The notes under the pieces: generated by a model
Database searches by the model: none
The model's input: the letters and a program-made list of their open reading frames with translations, nothing else
What the model was told of the DNA's origin: nothing
Position numbers and translations under genes: made by a program
Assembly: GCF_048544455.1 (NCBI RefSeq)
Contig: NC_133534.1
Location: 33,728,217 to 33,792,216 of the forward strand
From: Silene latifolia
Taxonomy: Eukaryota > Streptophyta > Magnoliopsida > Caryophyllales > Caryophyllaceae
Length of the DNA stretch: 64,000 nucleotides
Reading direction: 5' to 3'
In this document: one piece after another, positions 11,454-22,143 of the stretch
Numbering within the stretch: the stretch's first letter is position 1
Layout of the letters: each line of letters starts with the position of its first letter

Positions 11454-13691
11454 TGCAGTGTAATCTATGGGGTCTTGACAAAAATGAAGAATTCTGACAA
11501 GAACTCAAATGACAATTCTTCAGAATGCAATGAACTTTATAAATTTGATAAAAATAGCAAATGACCTCGAAAATTCATGAAATTTGGTGACAAATTAGTT
11601 CAATGACTAAACTAATTCTCTGCCAATTTTCAGCACTATCCAAGCAGTCTAAGTATTTTAAATAAATTAAAAACCAGACTGAAACTGATGGAATTTCAGA
11701 CAGTTTTCTCAGCAGAGTTCTGTGACTGTTTTTGTTTGATTTTTGTAAATAAAAATGAGATATAATTAACAAACTAATTTCCAAGCAAGCACGGAAAATC
11801 AATTTAATAATTTGGGGGTTTAAATTAAACCAACTCAAGCAAGCACAGAGTTAAATCTAATTTAAACAAACAACAAGACTCAAAATAGTCTAAGCAGGCA
11901 CAACACTATTTAGGACTTGCCATCAGGTCCTTAATCAATACCTAAGCAAGCACAAGGTATTATTAAGCCTGACATACAACTAAGCAATTTGCCTAAGTTG
12001 ATAACATTTCAATTTTGAGAGAAAACTCAATTTTTTCATTCAACATAATCTAAGTGTTACAATTTCTAGTTGCTTGGTTTATATAGACCAAGGCTTCTAA
12101 TCTGGGCTGTTCAAAGTAACATCTAAGGCCACAAATGGCTCACAAAAGAGTACAAGAAAACAGCTAGTTATCTTACACAAACTGAACACAAAAAACTAGA
12201 AAACAATAAAGCATAAAGTAATAAAGTTATAAAGCTGAAATGAGATTTGTTTGCTTGCACAATGTCAAATGAGATGTGTAAGGCCTTGAAGAATGGTCCT
12301 TGGCAGCTCAAGGGCTCTAAAAAGAGCTTATAAATGAGGGCTTGTCGTGGCTTGGGGTAGGTGTTGTTCTAAAATAAAGACAGAGAAGCAACTGTCCAAG
12401 GAGGACCACAAGATGTCATTTTCAGACATCAGAGATTGTCGTTTACTTTCTTCAGGCCAAAACCTCCTTAATTTGTGAACCGAGCTTGTCACCTCCCATC
12501 CCATGGTATAAGGACCATATTAGGTTCATCATCCATCTTAGGACGTACTAATATAGGCAGGTGATAGGACAAAAATGCCTCTAACAAATAATTGAATCAA
12601 ACATAAACTTCAGTTGCATTTTAGGAATTAGGCCTTTCTTGCAGATGCCACCATTTGCTGCTCAAGATGAATTAAGGTACGTCCCTTATAAAAAATGAAA
12701 GCTACATGAGTTAGATTCCTACTCCAATTAGAATAACAAAAATAAATGCTCTGGAACTTGAGATATAAGACCTTAAGTAAGTTCAGGTCAGAAACTGATA
12801 TTCAGCAATTTCCTTGTGCAGCATTAGTAATCTTGGAAAAATCATATCTCCTAACTCAAGTTGAAATAAATCATGTGAGATAGCTTTAATGAAATCTAAT
12901 GATGTTAGTTTCCATCTCCAAAAAGAATTAGCCTTTGAAGTGGCCTAGAAATTGAGATATGAATTTCTGAGTAAGAACATATCAGATTCTGACATTAAGC
13001 TTTCTGAGTGTGCGGCAGCTGGAACTTTAAAAATCCATATCTCTTAGCTCGTGAAGGATAAAAATACCCAACGTACATCATATGAAAGCTAAAGATGTTA
13101 GCTTTCATTTCCAAAAAGAATTACCCAATAATATCCAGTAGTTTGTGAGTTATTCAAGTTTGAACACAGATAGGTCAGTTCAGAAACAACATTGCATTAA
13201 ATCGTGACAGTCTTTGAAGGCTTATTGTGAAAAATCCACACATTGAATATTATTTATTCTAACTCCATTGGAAAGTAGACTCTTACAAGATTTCATACGT
13301 GAAGGAACACAAATTTTCACCGTCTAAATCTTGAGATATGGCCATCTGAATTCAGGCCAGACATTCTGAAATTGTTGATGCATTTCAGATTGTCTGTCTC
13401 ATTTGGAAATTGCTTTTCTCACAAAATAAAATAGCTCTTGGTCCTATTCCAAACTCGTAGTTAGCTGGCACATTAATTTTCCAAATAAAATAAGAACCAA
13501 AGGGTTTTCTTGAGTAGAACTTTAGATATGAAACTTCAAAGTCATGCATGTTGCTTTGAAGTTTCAGAACAATGCTTAACCCATTTTCTTCCTCTGAGTA
13601 GCATTCAGCATTGGCATTTTCGTGCAACAGTTCCATGGACTGTTTCATTGGTATGGAAAATGATGGACCATTGCCTCTAGCTCCTGCTGCA
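11454..13691 (-). repeat. Long LTR of a Ty3/gypsy element
   Basis: On the minus strand the LTR ends ...ACTGCA at 11454, beside the primer site. TGCAG at 13691 is a matching start, because it is the exact inverse of the CTGCA end. That gives 2238 bp. A TATA-like TCTATATAAACC lies near 12096-12085. Several diverged modules, each with a phrase like 'tttccatctccaaaaagaatta' and an 'agatatgg/agatatga' end, recur between 12640 and 13340. The end next to the primer site is secure. The 13691 boundary is my best guess and cannot be checked by a target duplication because the other end of the element is missing. Confidence 0.55.
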
Positions 13692-13746
13692 CCTTTACTA
13701 GTTAGTTTTTTTATATATAATTTATACAATAATATAAAAAGGGTAC

Positions 13747-14005
13747 CTTGAGTATTGCATAGATACGGTACAAATTTCACTCGAATGATGCCACATGGAA
13801 TAAGAGCAACATCACTCTAAACAATATCCTATTGAGTTAAATCAAATTAAATAGCTCATAATAGCCCATAATTACTTACCACTTGAAGGGTCTTCTTCTC
13901 CATAACCGCCTAGATATAATTATAATTTCATTGAATGTCATTATTGTCATAATCAACAACTCACCTCATCACTTTCCCCTTGAAGTTTGCAAGTAACGGA
14001 CGAGG
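13747..14005 (-). pseudogene. Three exon-like pieces of an unrecognised host gene
   Basis: On the minus strand three short open stretches are bounded by good splice signals. They are: up to 13965 with donor GAG/GTGAG; 13909-13880 with acceptor CTAG and donor GTG/GTAAGT; and 13828-13747 with acceptor AATAG and donor CAAG/GTACC. The reading phase agrees across all three, giving peptides such as CKLQGESDE, AVMEKKTLQV and SDVALIPCGIIRVKFVPYL. An in-frame TAG interrupts the third. The gypsy LTR begins 56 bp further on, inside the presumed next intron. This looks like the ruin of a host gene disrupted by the retrotransposon. I do not recognise the product. Confidence 0.35.
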
Positions 14006-15079
14006 TTGTTTAATTGTTTGGTCTTATAAATCAATATTTGCTCAACAGTTTTTCCTATAGTGTTTGTTTCTCATTGACAAATGACCCTCCAACCTATCTC
14101 TCAAATTCTCATCTTAATTCTTCATTTGGGACTTTGATCATACACATTGACATATTGTTGTTTAAACTAACAAATTTTAAAATAATATATACTCTTTCTT
14201 AATTAATTTATAGCCTTGATGCTAATTTCTTTCATTCCTCAATTTCCTTTTGCAGGGTTGAAGATATCTCTTAATTTGAGAAGATATTAGAGGTGATGTA
14301 CATCAAGATATTTTTTTTAAAAATAAAAACAAGCCTCAATGAAAACATGAGAATTTATCTTTTTCAGATGATGCAAGACTTCGGTCTTATGATATGGTAG
14401 TTTTCCCAATAATGTTGTCTTCATCCATTTACTGCTTCATTGTTAATTCTAATGTCTACTTATTCTTGATTTAAATTTACAATTTATTTCCTACTTTTTT
14501 TTATTGTAGTAGGGAAATGTGTTGAAGATGGTAAAAATGAATTACAACTACAACATGATTGGAGCAATATTTTAGTAGAATATCAAACATAGAAAATATT
14601 ATTAATTTGTCAATTACCTTTTATTTGTAGTGTTGTAACTACCTAGTGTCTCATTTTCATTTACATGTAACTATTTTATACTTTGGCAATGTGTTAATTT
14701 ACCTTTCTCTCAACTCCATATGCATTTCTTATGATATTAGCTAAACTTACAAAATCCAGTAATCATAATATTAATTGGACAATTGGTGAGACATAATTTG
14801 GCCTTAATCATCCATGCAACTTACTAATGATACAACATAAATTCTTATTTATAACCGTCACATGCTTGAGACGTTTCACAACCGTTTTAAATAATGATAA
14901 AAAAGGAAAGGTAAGTGTGACATATTACAAATACGTTTTTGACACAAGCAAGAATTTGATGATAAAGTGGGTTGTTTCAATTATGTTGAAACTTAAAATA
15001 GGAAAAGAAAACTTCAAGCATATATGCCTATTAAATTGATCAATGTAAAGTTAGTGTTGGTGTCTTGCCAGATTTATTC
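14006..15079. other. AT-rich intergenic DNA
   Basis: No coding frame, RNA gene or clear repeat is visible. Short open frames on both strands have the composition of non-coding DNA. Confidence 0.4.
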
Positions 15080-15091
15080 CATGTGTATTTT

Positions 15092-15977
15092 TTTCTTTTT
15101 TCTTTTTTGGTGCAAAGAAGAATTGGCCAAGCCAAAGAAACAAACAGCAAAACAAAACAAAAAACAAACGAAACTACTATAGAACAAAAACCAAAAAAAC
15201 TAAGCCGAGTAAAACGGAACCATCCGAGGCCACGAGACCCGCCAACATCATTCTCCATCAGTTCAAACAGACGATCAGGTATCGTACTATAGTCATATGA
15301 CACCAATTGTTACCCTTGTCCCACTCCTTGATTCGCCAACCAATCGGCGCACTTGTTGGCTTCTCGATAAATGTGATGTATCTCCACCCTCCATGGATTA
15401 TCTCGTATAAAGGCTTGGCACATTTGTATCATGTGTGAATGAGTTGTAGTCAACGCAAATTCCTTCTCAATTAAAGTTCTTACCACTTTGGAATCCGTCT
15501 GAATGATAAGTTGGGTTATTCCGAGTTCCAAAGCCATCATCAAGCCCCTTCGCAAAGCCATGATCTCCGCTCGAGTAACCGTAGCACAATCAAGTATTTC
15601 CGCAAACGCACTCAAAACGTGTCCTGCCGAGTCTCTAAAAATCCCTCCCGCACCTGATAAACCCGGGTTTCCCATAGAAGCTCCATCAATGGTGAGTACA
15701 ACCCAACCTGCCGGCAGAGCAACCCATCGCACATAAATTTCATGTCTCCCCTGCACTCGGTCAGTAACACAAATGTCTGTGGTCTCCATAGCATTTCGCA
15801 CCTCCCACACCCGCTGCATCAAAAAAGTGTAAGTATTACCAGCAACATCTTCCGGCCTATTGAACACCGTACAGTTTCGCCACCTCCACAGCCACCAACT
15901 AATAACGGAAAACGTAGTAGGCCACCCATCTAGACCATCTAATTTACCTTTCATCAAATTGTCCGACACCCAGGTTA
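15092..15977 (-). mobile_element. 5'-truncated LINE (non-LTR retrotransposon) with target duplication
   Basis: A perfect 12-bp direct repeat, CATGTGTATTTT, flanks the insertion at 15080-15091 and 15978-15989. Just inside the left copy is a T-rich run (TTT-C-TTTTTT pattern), which is the poly(A) tail of a minus-strand element. The body encodes a LINE-type RNase H. Long, perfect target duplications plus a tail and loss of the 5' part are typical of target-primed reverse transcription. The duplication's integrity suggests a fairly recent event. Confidence 0.8.
15310..15977 (-). pseudogene. LINE RNase H domain fragment
   Basis: The minus-strand frame encodes the C-terminal part of a LINE ORF2. 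A zinc-knuckle-region remnant (WWLWRWRNCTVFN) is followed by an RNase H fold (RVT_3 type). The acidic catalytic set is visible: D in LTIDGAS, E in TRAEIM, D in IQTDSK and D in KCADWL. A TAA at 15312-15310 stops the frame, but the same frame continues beyond it with similar composition (SYDYSTIPDRLFELMENDVG). The stop may therefore be a nonsense change near the natural end. Reverse transcriptase and endonuclease are missing because of 5' truncation. Confidence 0.75.
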
Positions 15978-16074
15978 CATGTGTATTTTGTCCTCCTTTT
16001 AGCAAAAATAAAATAAAATAGATAATCTACTTTTTTAAAATATAACCTTAGATACCTTTAATATCTTCTCTTAG

Positions 16075-16341
16075 TGTGAAATATAGAGCTAGTTAACTAT
16101 AGTTAGTTGGTACATATTACTATAGTTAGATGAGCTGTACAGTTAGTTAGTTGATATTACAATTGTATATAAACAACATATTGTACATATGCTAATTAAT
16201 ATAACACTCACTTTTATTTACCTTTCTCTCTCTATACATTACCTCTCACTAAATACTTCCAGAGCTTTCTATTCTTCTCATCAATGGTGATCAATTCCGC
16301 CATTGTTATCATGCTCTTGAGCTTTTGTTCATATTTTCACA
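16075..16341 (+). repeat. 5' LTR of the young copia element
   Basis: It begins TGTGAAATATAGAGC and ends TATTTTCACA. A likely TATA box (TGTATATAAAC) lies near 16164-16174. It carries several short TAGTTAGT repeats at 16100-16155. Confidence 0.95.
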
Positions 16342-16353
16342 TGGTATCAGAGC
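16342..16353 (+). other. Primer-binding site (initiator tRNA-Met)
   Basis: TGGTATCAGAGC directly follows the 5' LTR. It is the standard copia primer site. Confidence 0.95.
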
Positions 16354-16616
16354 AGGACTAGTTCCTGTCTCTTGATCCTTGTTTTTTTTCCGTTTCCGCG
16401 CATTAGATCGTTCTTTTTTCTTCTCGCAAATTATATCAAAACCCTAAAAATTAGGCGTCATTGTTTTCCTCTTTTTTTTCGATCAATTTTCACTCGATTC
16501 CTTGATTAAATCGGAATCGATCACATATCTTCTCTCAAATCTATTATCGCTCTTACAGATTTCGATTTTTCCTCGATTTTCGATCAATTTCTTCCGATTT
16601 CATCAAAATTTCAACG

Positions 16617-19600
16617 ATGCCTGAAAACGTTGATTCCGATCCTAACAATCAGTATGATGATCCGATGTTTCTGTCACTCTCTGATTACTCAGGGATGATT
16701 CTTTCTAACACAGTTTTCAATGGAAAGAATTATGCACACTGGAGTCGTGCGATGTTTCTTGCGTTAGGTTCGAAGAATAAGCAAGGCTTTGTCGATGGAA
16801 CGATTGCTAAACCTGCTGCTACCTCGACAAGATTATCGAAGTGGATGCGAGCTGATGTTATGGTGCGTTGTTGGATTGTTAACACCATCGCCGTCGGAAT
16901 CAAAGAAGCGTATTTGACTTCAAAATCTGCTGCTTCACTTTGGGAAGAAATTCGTGAAAGGTATGGTCAATCCAACGGTCCATTACTTTTTCAGCTTAAG
17001 AAAGAATTGAAGAATGTCAGTCAAGAAAGTGATAATATTGCTGAATATTTCACAAAATTGAAGAGAAGATGGGATGACGTTGATGAGATTGAACCGTTTC
17101 CTGAGTGTAATTGTGGTGCGTTGGACAAATGTACCTGTAATATTTTGAAGAAGCTCCTGGAATCCGCGTCCAAGGAGAAATTAATAACTTTTCTCATGGG
17201 ATTGAATGATTCCTATGAACATCTGAGGACTAATATTCTGGCAATAGATCCTCTTCCTAACATAAACAAGGCGTATTCAATCATTCAACAGGTTGAAAGT
17301 CAGAAAGCCATTTCTCAAATCTTGCAGAATCCTCAAGACTCTACTGCTCTTGCTGCTGCGACTTCACAAGGTGCAAAGGCTGGCCCATGGAATGTTTGGA
17401 GGAAGGATGGTAATAACAGCAAGAAGCAAAGAGTCAATGATAATCGTTGGTGTTCTTCCTGCAACAAAGGGGGTCATACTTTGGAAAGTTGTTTTGTCTT
17501 GCATCCTGAGTTAAAGGCGAGTTATCAAGCAAGAAGGTTTAATAACCAGAAGTTCAATTCCAACTCTCAAAGGTTTGCTGCAAATGCTATGGAATTTTCT
17601 GAAGATATTCCTTTTGAGACTCACCAGGACAGAGGTTCTCACATGGGAGCAAGTTCTTCTAAAGCCTCGGATGGCTGTTACAATGGGACTGGTAATTTCA
17701 AAGTTTCAGAAACACCTAAGGTGGATCAAGCTCTTGTTGCTGCAATCTGCCAGCAGGTTATTCAGGCGATGTCACATAATCATGATGGTCAGATGAATCA
17801 TTCTTCTGCATCAATTAATTTCGCAGGTACAATCCTTGCTTCAAATGTGATTTCCAATTCTCTCATATCTAATTATGTGGAGTGGATTCTTGATTCTGGT
17901 GCGACTGATCATATGACTGCTCAGAAAAATTTATTTGCTAACCTAAAAATGTTACACAAGCCTGTTCTGATAGGATTACCAGATGGCACTACCAAATTAG
18001 TTGAATATGCTGGTGATATACAGTTGACTCCTGATATAATTCTTTCTCAAGTATTGTATGTGCCAGACTTCAAGTTCAATCTGTTGTCATTAGGGAGATT
18101 GTGTAGTCATTCTGGTTTGACTGTAACAATTGATGACACTAAGTGTGTGATACAGGACCAGGCTAAGCATGTGATAGCTGCCTGTTTGAAGGAAGGAGGC
18201 CTTTATAAGTACAGACAAGTCAGAGTTCATGAAGATAATGAACATATAAATAAGTCTGTCAATAGTAGTTTCCTTAGTAACAATTGTAATATCAATTGTC
18301 TTTTGTGTTCTACTGGTAATAGGTGTACTGTTCATGGTCAGATTGAGTTGCTTCATGCACGTTTGGGTCATACTTCTAGTGTAAAGATGCAACACATTTC
18401 TGAATTAAATAAAGAAGATTTAAAGAATTATTTTTGTGACACTTGTGTTATGGCAAAGATGCACAAATTACCATTTACCAGGAGCTCATCCAGAGCATTA
18501 AAGTCTTTTGATCTTATACATATTGATCTTTGGGGTCATTATAGGGTAGCTTCTATCACTGGGGCACATTACTTCCTCACTATTGTAGATGACCATACCA
18601 GGGTCACTTGGACTTTTTTGTTGAAAAACAAGGAGCAAGTCTCAACCACTATTGAAGACTTTATCACACATGTTCACACTCAATATGGTGGGATAGTTAA
18701 GACTGTGAGGAGTGATAATGGTACTGAGATTGTTCAGGATGTATGCTCACAGTTATTTAGGCTTAAGGGTATTTCACACCAAAGGAGTATGCCAGGTGTA
18801 CCTCAACAGAATGGAAGGGTTGAGCGTAAACACAGGCATCTTGTAGAGACAGCTAGGGCAATGATGATATATGCTGGGTTACCTAAACATTTTTGGGGAG
18901 AATGTTTACTAGCAGCTACCTATGTGATTAACAAATTACCTACTGCTGTACTATCTTGGAAGAGTCCTTCTGAAGTTCTATTACAGAAGAAAGCCACTTA
19001 TGATGAATTAAAGATTATAGGCTGCTTATGTTTTGCTCTTATTTCTCCTAGATATAGGGACAAGTTTGATTCCAAAGCCAAGAGATGTGTCTTTGTGGGA
19101 TATTCTTTTGGACAGAAGGGTTATAAGCTGTATGATTTAGCCACCCATAAAATTTTTGTGAGTAGGGATGTGATATTCAATGAGAATATTTTTCCTTACA
19201 AACTGGATGTATCTCATTCTATTCCTACTTCATCTCAGCATTTCCCTGAGTTTCCTTTTGATAATCACTTGTCCAAGGAAAGTGATGATCTTCCTGCAAT
19301 CAGCAATACTGACAGAGCTTCCACTCCTTTTAATGGTGATGCTGAGAGAAGTCTTAATGACAATACTACTGTTGTGTCTGCTGAGAAAGACCTCAATAAC
19401 AGCAGTACTGTTGTTTCACAGACTGTAAGGAGATCTGTTAGGACTATCAAGCCACCTAACAGTTTACAAGACTTTGTGTGTCCCACAATAAGAGCCACTA
19501 CTGCATCTAATGCATCTTCTTTTTCTGTGTTTGATATCAACACATACCCTCCTGAAGTTATTGCTTCTCTTAATAATGTGATGGGTGTACCTGAACCATC

Positions 19601-21137
19601 CTCTTATAATCAAGCAAAATCAGATCCTAATTGGGTGAAGGCTATGGAGCTTGAGTTGAGTGCTCTAGAAACCAATGGTACTTGGGAGCTCACTAATTTA
19701 CCTCCTGGTTTTCGAGCAATAGGTTCTAAGTGGGTCTTTAAGATCAAGTTTAAACAAGATGGCACTATAGAAAGATATAAGGCAAGATTGGTTGCTAAGG
19801 GTTATAATCAAGTTGAAGGCAAAGATTTCAAGCATACTTTCTCTCCTGTGGCCAAATTTACAACAGTGAGAGTGCTTCTTTCCATAGCAGCATCAAAAGG
19901 TTGGTTCATTAATCAAATTGATATCAATAATGCTTTCTTACATGGTTTTTTGGAGGAAGAAGTATACATGCAACCACCTGAGGGTTATTCTAAAGCTTCA
20001 CCAGGTCAGGTATGCAAGTTAAAAAGGTCCTTGTATGGGCTAAAACAAGCATCTAGACAGTGGAACATTGAACTTTCCAAACTACTTCTTACTCAAGGGT
20101 TTGCTCAGTCCAAGTCAGATTACTCATTATTCATTAGACGGACATCTGGCTCATTCATTGCAGTACTAGTCTATGTTGATGATTTATTAATCACAGGCTC
20201 AGATATTGCTTATATTGATCACCTCAAACATGTTTTGCACCAAGCTTTCACAATCAAAGACTTGGGCGCCATCAGATATTTTTTAGGGCTCGAGGTTACC
20301 AGATCTTCAGAAGGTTTGTTGCTGAACCAGAGGAAATATGTTACTGATTTACTCAATGATGCTGGTATGACCAATTGCAAACCAGCTCAGTTTCCTTTGC
20401 CCAAGGGACTCAATCTTTCAACAGAAGATGGTGAATTATTGGCAGATCCAGAAATTTACAGGAGAATAATTGGCAAGCTTCTGTATCTTAATCTCACTAG
20501 GCCAGATCTCTCATATTCTACTCAACATTTGAGTCAGTTTGTGGGTGCTCCAAGGGAGCCACATTTGCATGCTGCTATCCATGTTTTGAGATATCTACAA
20601 GGGACTAAAAATGCAGCTCTTTTCTATCCCATTTACAATGACCTTACTCTCACCAGCTATTGTGATGCAGATTGGGGTACTTGTCACTTCAGTTGCAGGT
20701 CCGTCACTGGTCAGTGTACTTTTCTTGGCAAAGCTTTAATCTCTTGGAAGACAAAGAAACAGAGGACGGTGTCAAAGTCATCAACTGAGTCTGAATATAG
20801 AGCAATGTCCTATACAGCTGGGGAAATTGTTTGGTTACACAGCCTTTTGCAAGATTTTGATGTGGCTGCTCCTTTACCTATCAAGCTCTTTTGTGATAAC
20901 AGGTCTGCACAGCACATTGCTGCCAACCCTGTTTTTCATGAAAGGACGAAACATCTCAATATCGACTGCCACTATGTGCGAGAAAAAGTGCAAGAAGGCC
21001 TCATATCCACTGCTCATGTCAAGTCTAGCATGCAATTAGCAGATTTGTTAACTAAGCCATTGGGACATCAACAACATAATTTTCTTTCATCCAAGCTGGG
21101 ATTGTTGTTTGATCCCTGTTTGGCAATCCCACCTTGA
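16617..21137 (+). CDS. Copia Gag-Pol polyprotein, 1506 residues, intact
   Basis: The domains occur in Ty1/copia order. A copia-type gag N-terminus lies at about residues 20-230 (NGKNYAHWSRAM). The CCHC knuckle is C279, C282, H287, C292. The protease motif DSGAT starts at D426. The GAG-pre-integrase zinc site is H580, H585, C607, C610. The integrase triad is D637, D700 and E736, with 35 residues between the last two. The reverse transcriptase spans about 1005-1245 and contains YVDD at 1186-1189. RNase H begins at SYCDAD (D1350), with E1393 and D1427 following. No key residue is missing and there is no internal stop. The ATG at 16617 is the first in frame, about 260 bp after the primer site. 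The stop lies just before the polypurine tract. Gag and Pol are one frame, so no programmed frameshift is needed. Confidence 0.95.
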   Translation: MPENVDSDPNNQYDDPMFLSLSDYSGMILSNTVFNGKNYAHWSRAMFLALGSKNKQGFVDGTIAKPAATSTRLSKWMRADVMVRCWIVNTIAVGIKEAYLTSKSAASLWEEIRERYGQSNGPLLFQLKKELKNVSQESDNIAEYFTKLKRRWDDVDEIEPFPECNCGALDKCTCNILKKLLESASKEKLITFLMGLNDSYEHLRTNILAIDPLPNINKAYSIIQQVESQKAISQILQNPQDSTALAAATSQGAKAGPWNVWRKDGNNSKKQRVNDNRWCSSCNKGGHTLESCFVLHPELKASYQARRFNNQKFNSNSQRFAANAMEFSEDIPFETHQDRGSHMGASSSKASDGCYNGTGNFKVSETPKVDQALVAAICQQVIQAMSHNHDGQMNHSSASINFAGTILASNVISNSLISNYVEWILDSGATDHMTAQKNLFANLKMLHKPVLIGLPDGTTKLVEYAGDIQLTPDIILSQVLYVPDFKFNLLSLGRLCSHSGLTVTIDDTKCVIQDQAKHVIAACLKEGGLYKYRQVRVHEDNEHINKSVNSSFLSNNCNINCLLCSTGNRCTVHGQIELLHARLGHTSSVKMQHISELNKEDLKNYFCDTCVMAKMHKLPFTRSSSRALKSFDLIHIDLWGHYRVASITGAHYFLTIVDDHTRVTWTFLLKNKEQVSTTIEDFITHVHTQYGGIVKTVRSDNGTEIVQDVCSQLFRLKGISHQRSMPGVPQQNGRVERKHRHLVETARAMMIYAGLPKHFWGECLLAATYVINKLPTAVLSWKSPSEVLLQKKATYDELKIIGCLCFALISPRYRDKFDSKAKRCVFVGYSFGQKGYKLYDLATHKIFVSRDVIFNENIFPYKLDVSHSIPTSSQHFPEFPFDNHLSKESDDLPAISNTDRASTPFNGDAERSLNDNTTVVSAEKDLNNSSTVVSQTVRRSVRTIKPPNSLQDFVCPTIRATTASNASSFSVFDINTYPPEVIASLNNVMGVPEPSSYNQAKSDPNWVKAMELELSALETNGTWELTNLPPGFRAIGSKWVFKIKFKQDGTIERYKARLVAKGYNQVEGKDFKHTFSPVAKFTTVRVLLSIAASKGWFINQIDINNAFLHGFLEEEVYMQPPEGYSKASPGQVCKLKRSLYGLKQASRQWNIELSKLLLTQGFAQSKSDYSLFIRRTSGSFIAVLVYVDDLLITGSDIAYIDHLKHVLHQAFTIKDLGAIRYFLGLEVTRSSEGLLLNQRKYVTDLLNDAGMTNCKPAQFPLPKGLNLSTEDGELLADPEIYRRIIGKLLYLNLTRPDLSYSTQHLSQFVGAPREPHLHAAIHVLRYLQGTKNAALFYPIYNDLTLTSYCDADWGTCHFSCRSVTGQCTFLGKALISWKTKKQRTVSKSSTESEYRAMSYTAGEIVWLHSLLQDFDVAAPLPIKLFCDNRSAQHIAANPVFHERTKHLNIDCHYVREKVQEGLISTAHVKSSMQLADLLTKPLGHQQHNFLSSKLGLLFDPCLAIPP

Positions 21138-21145
21138 GAGGGGGA
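21136..21145 (+). other. Polypurine tract of the young copia element
   Basis: GAGAGGGGGA immediately precedes the 3' LTR. It is the expected plus-strand primer for reverse transcription. Confidence 0.85.
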
Positions 21146-21412
21146 TGTGAAATATAGAGCTAGTTAACTATAGTTAGTTGGTACATATTACTATAGTTAG
21201 ATGAGCTGTACAGTTAGTTAGTTGATATTACAATTGTATATAAACAACATATTGTACATATGCTAATTAATATAACACTCACTTTTATTTACCTTTCTCT
21301 CTCTATACATTACCTCTCACTAAATACTTCCAGAGCTTTCTATTCTTCTCATCAATGGTGATCAATTCCGCCATTGTTATCATGCTCTTGAGCTTTTGTT
21401 CATATTTTCACA
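21146..21412 (+). repeat. 3' LTR of the young copia element
   Basis: The copy has the same length as the 5' LTR, and no difference was found by eye across 267 bp. Confidence 0.95.
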
Positions 21413-21632
21413 CTTAGCCACTTGAAAGAAGCATTTATGTATCCGACACTATTATTAGTCGTAAATTTGTAATGGTTCGTTATCACCAAAGAGTTATATA
21501 GAGTCACTGCAAAACACTCAAGAATTGTGCATGGAGGTTAAGTAACTTAATCGTTGTCTTTTGATTGTTGGTTAATTTGTTTGGGAAAGTATTATGCTCA
21601 TGGAATTTGGCCCGACTTGGGTAATAATCAAC

Positions 21633-21651
21633 ATTTTTTTTTTTTGCGATA
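21633..21651 (-). mobile_element. Tail-only retro-insertion flanked by a 14-bp duplication
   Basis: A 19-bp insert (A, twelve T, GCGATA) sits between two perfect copies of GGGTAATAATCAAC (21619-21632 and 21652-21665). On the minus strand it reads TATCGC followed by poly(A). This looks like a LINE- or SINE-type insertion truncated to its last few bases. Confidence 0.55.
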
Positions 21652-21665
21652 GGGTAATAATCAAC

Positions 21666-22068
21666 TTCATACATAACAAAAAAACTACTTGAAATAATTT
21701 GGTGAACAACCATTCTATATTTATGCAGTAGTCTACTAGGTAAAACCCGAAAATATAATGCGTAAATAAAGCACGTGAGTCTATTTCTGATAAGAGTACG
21801 CGTACATTACAATGACTAAAAATAAACAAATGATCCATCATACAAACAACATTCTCTCTTAGAAATAGCTTAACATCGTCAGCCATGGTATAAAATAAAA
21901 ACGTTCCGTGAATTTTACGGATAAAAGAACTAGTTAATTTTTTTATTTCTTTACAATAAATCCTTAAATAAAAAAAGAAAACGACTTTACAAAAGTTTTA
22001 TTATGTCAATTCGTCTCTTCTTGTTCTTTAGTTAAGATAAGTAGTTTTTTTACGTAACTATAAAAGGG
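21666..22068. other. AT-rich intergenic DNA before the plastid insertion
   Basis: No supported gene is visible here. The stretch ends where plastid-like sequence begins. Confidence 0.35.
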
Positions 22069-22143
22069 GGCGGATGTAGCCAAGTGGATCAAGGCAGTGG
22101 ATTGTGAATCCACCATGCGTGGGTTTGATTCCCGTCGTTCGCC
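22069..22143 (+). tRNA. trnH-GUG: Plastid-type trnH-GUG copy (nuclear relic)
   Basis: The 75-nt sequence starts GGCGGATGTAGCC, has the anticodon GTG in ATTGTGAAT, and ends GTCGTTCGCC, as in plastid tRNA-His. The T-arm loop reads TTTGATT instead of the usual TTCAATT. This alters the internal promoter box and a conserved tertiary contact. In the plastid this gene sits at the junction of the large single-copy region and the inverted repeat, next to a truncated rps19, which is exactly what follows here. It is almost certainly a non-functional organelle insertion. Confidence 0.85.

Larger units (their letters stand above)
16075..21412 (+). mobile_element. Complete, young Ty1/copia retrotransposon
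   Basis: Two LTRs of 267 bp (16075-16341 and 21146-21412) look identical by eye. They are flanked by a perfect 5-bp target duplication, CTTAG (16070-16074 and 21413-21417). The first LTR is followed at once by the primer site TGGTATCAGAGC (16342-16353). A purine run (GAGAGGGGGA, 21136-21145) precedes the second. One uninterrupted polyprotein gene fills the interior. All parts needed for autonomous movement appear present, and identical LTRs point to very recent insertion. Total length is 5338 bp. The short LTRs resemble small copia lineages such as Ale/Retrofit, but I cannot assign the lineage without alignment. Confidence 0.95.

Noticed and set aside
15065-15933. Plus-strand frames of 60-77 codons over the first LINE
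   Set aside because: They are antisense to a well-supported RNase H frame.
22069-22143. trnH as a working nuclear tRNA gene
   Set aside because: It is embedded in a plastid fragment, has a changed T loop, and lacks a nuclear-type internal B box.
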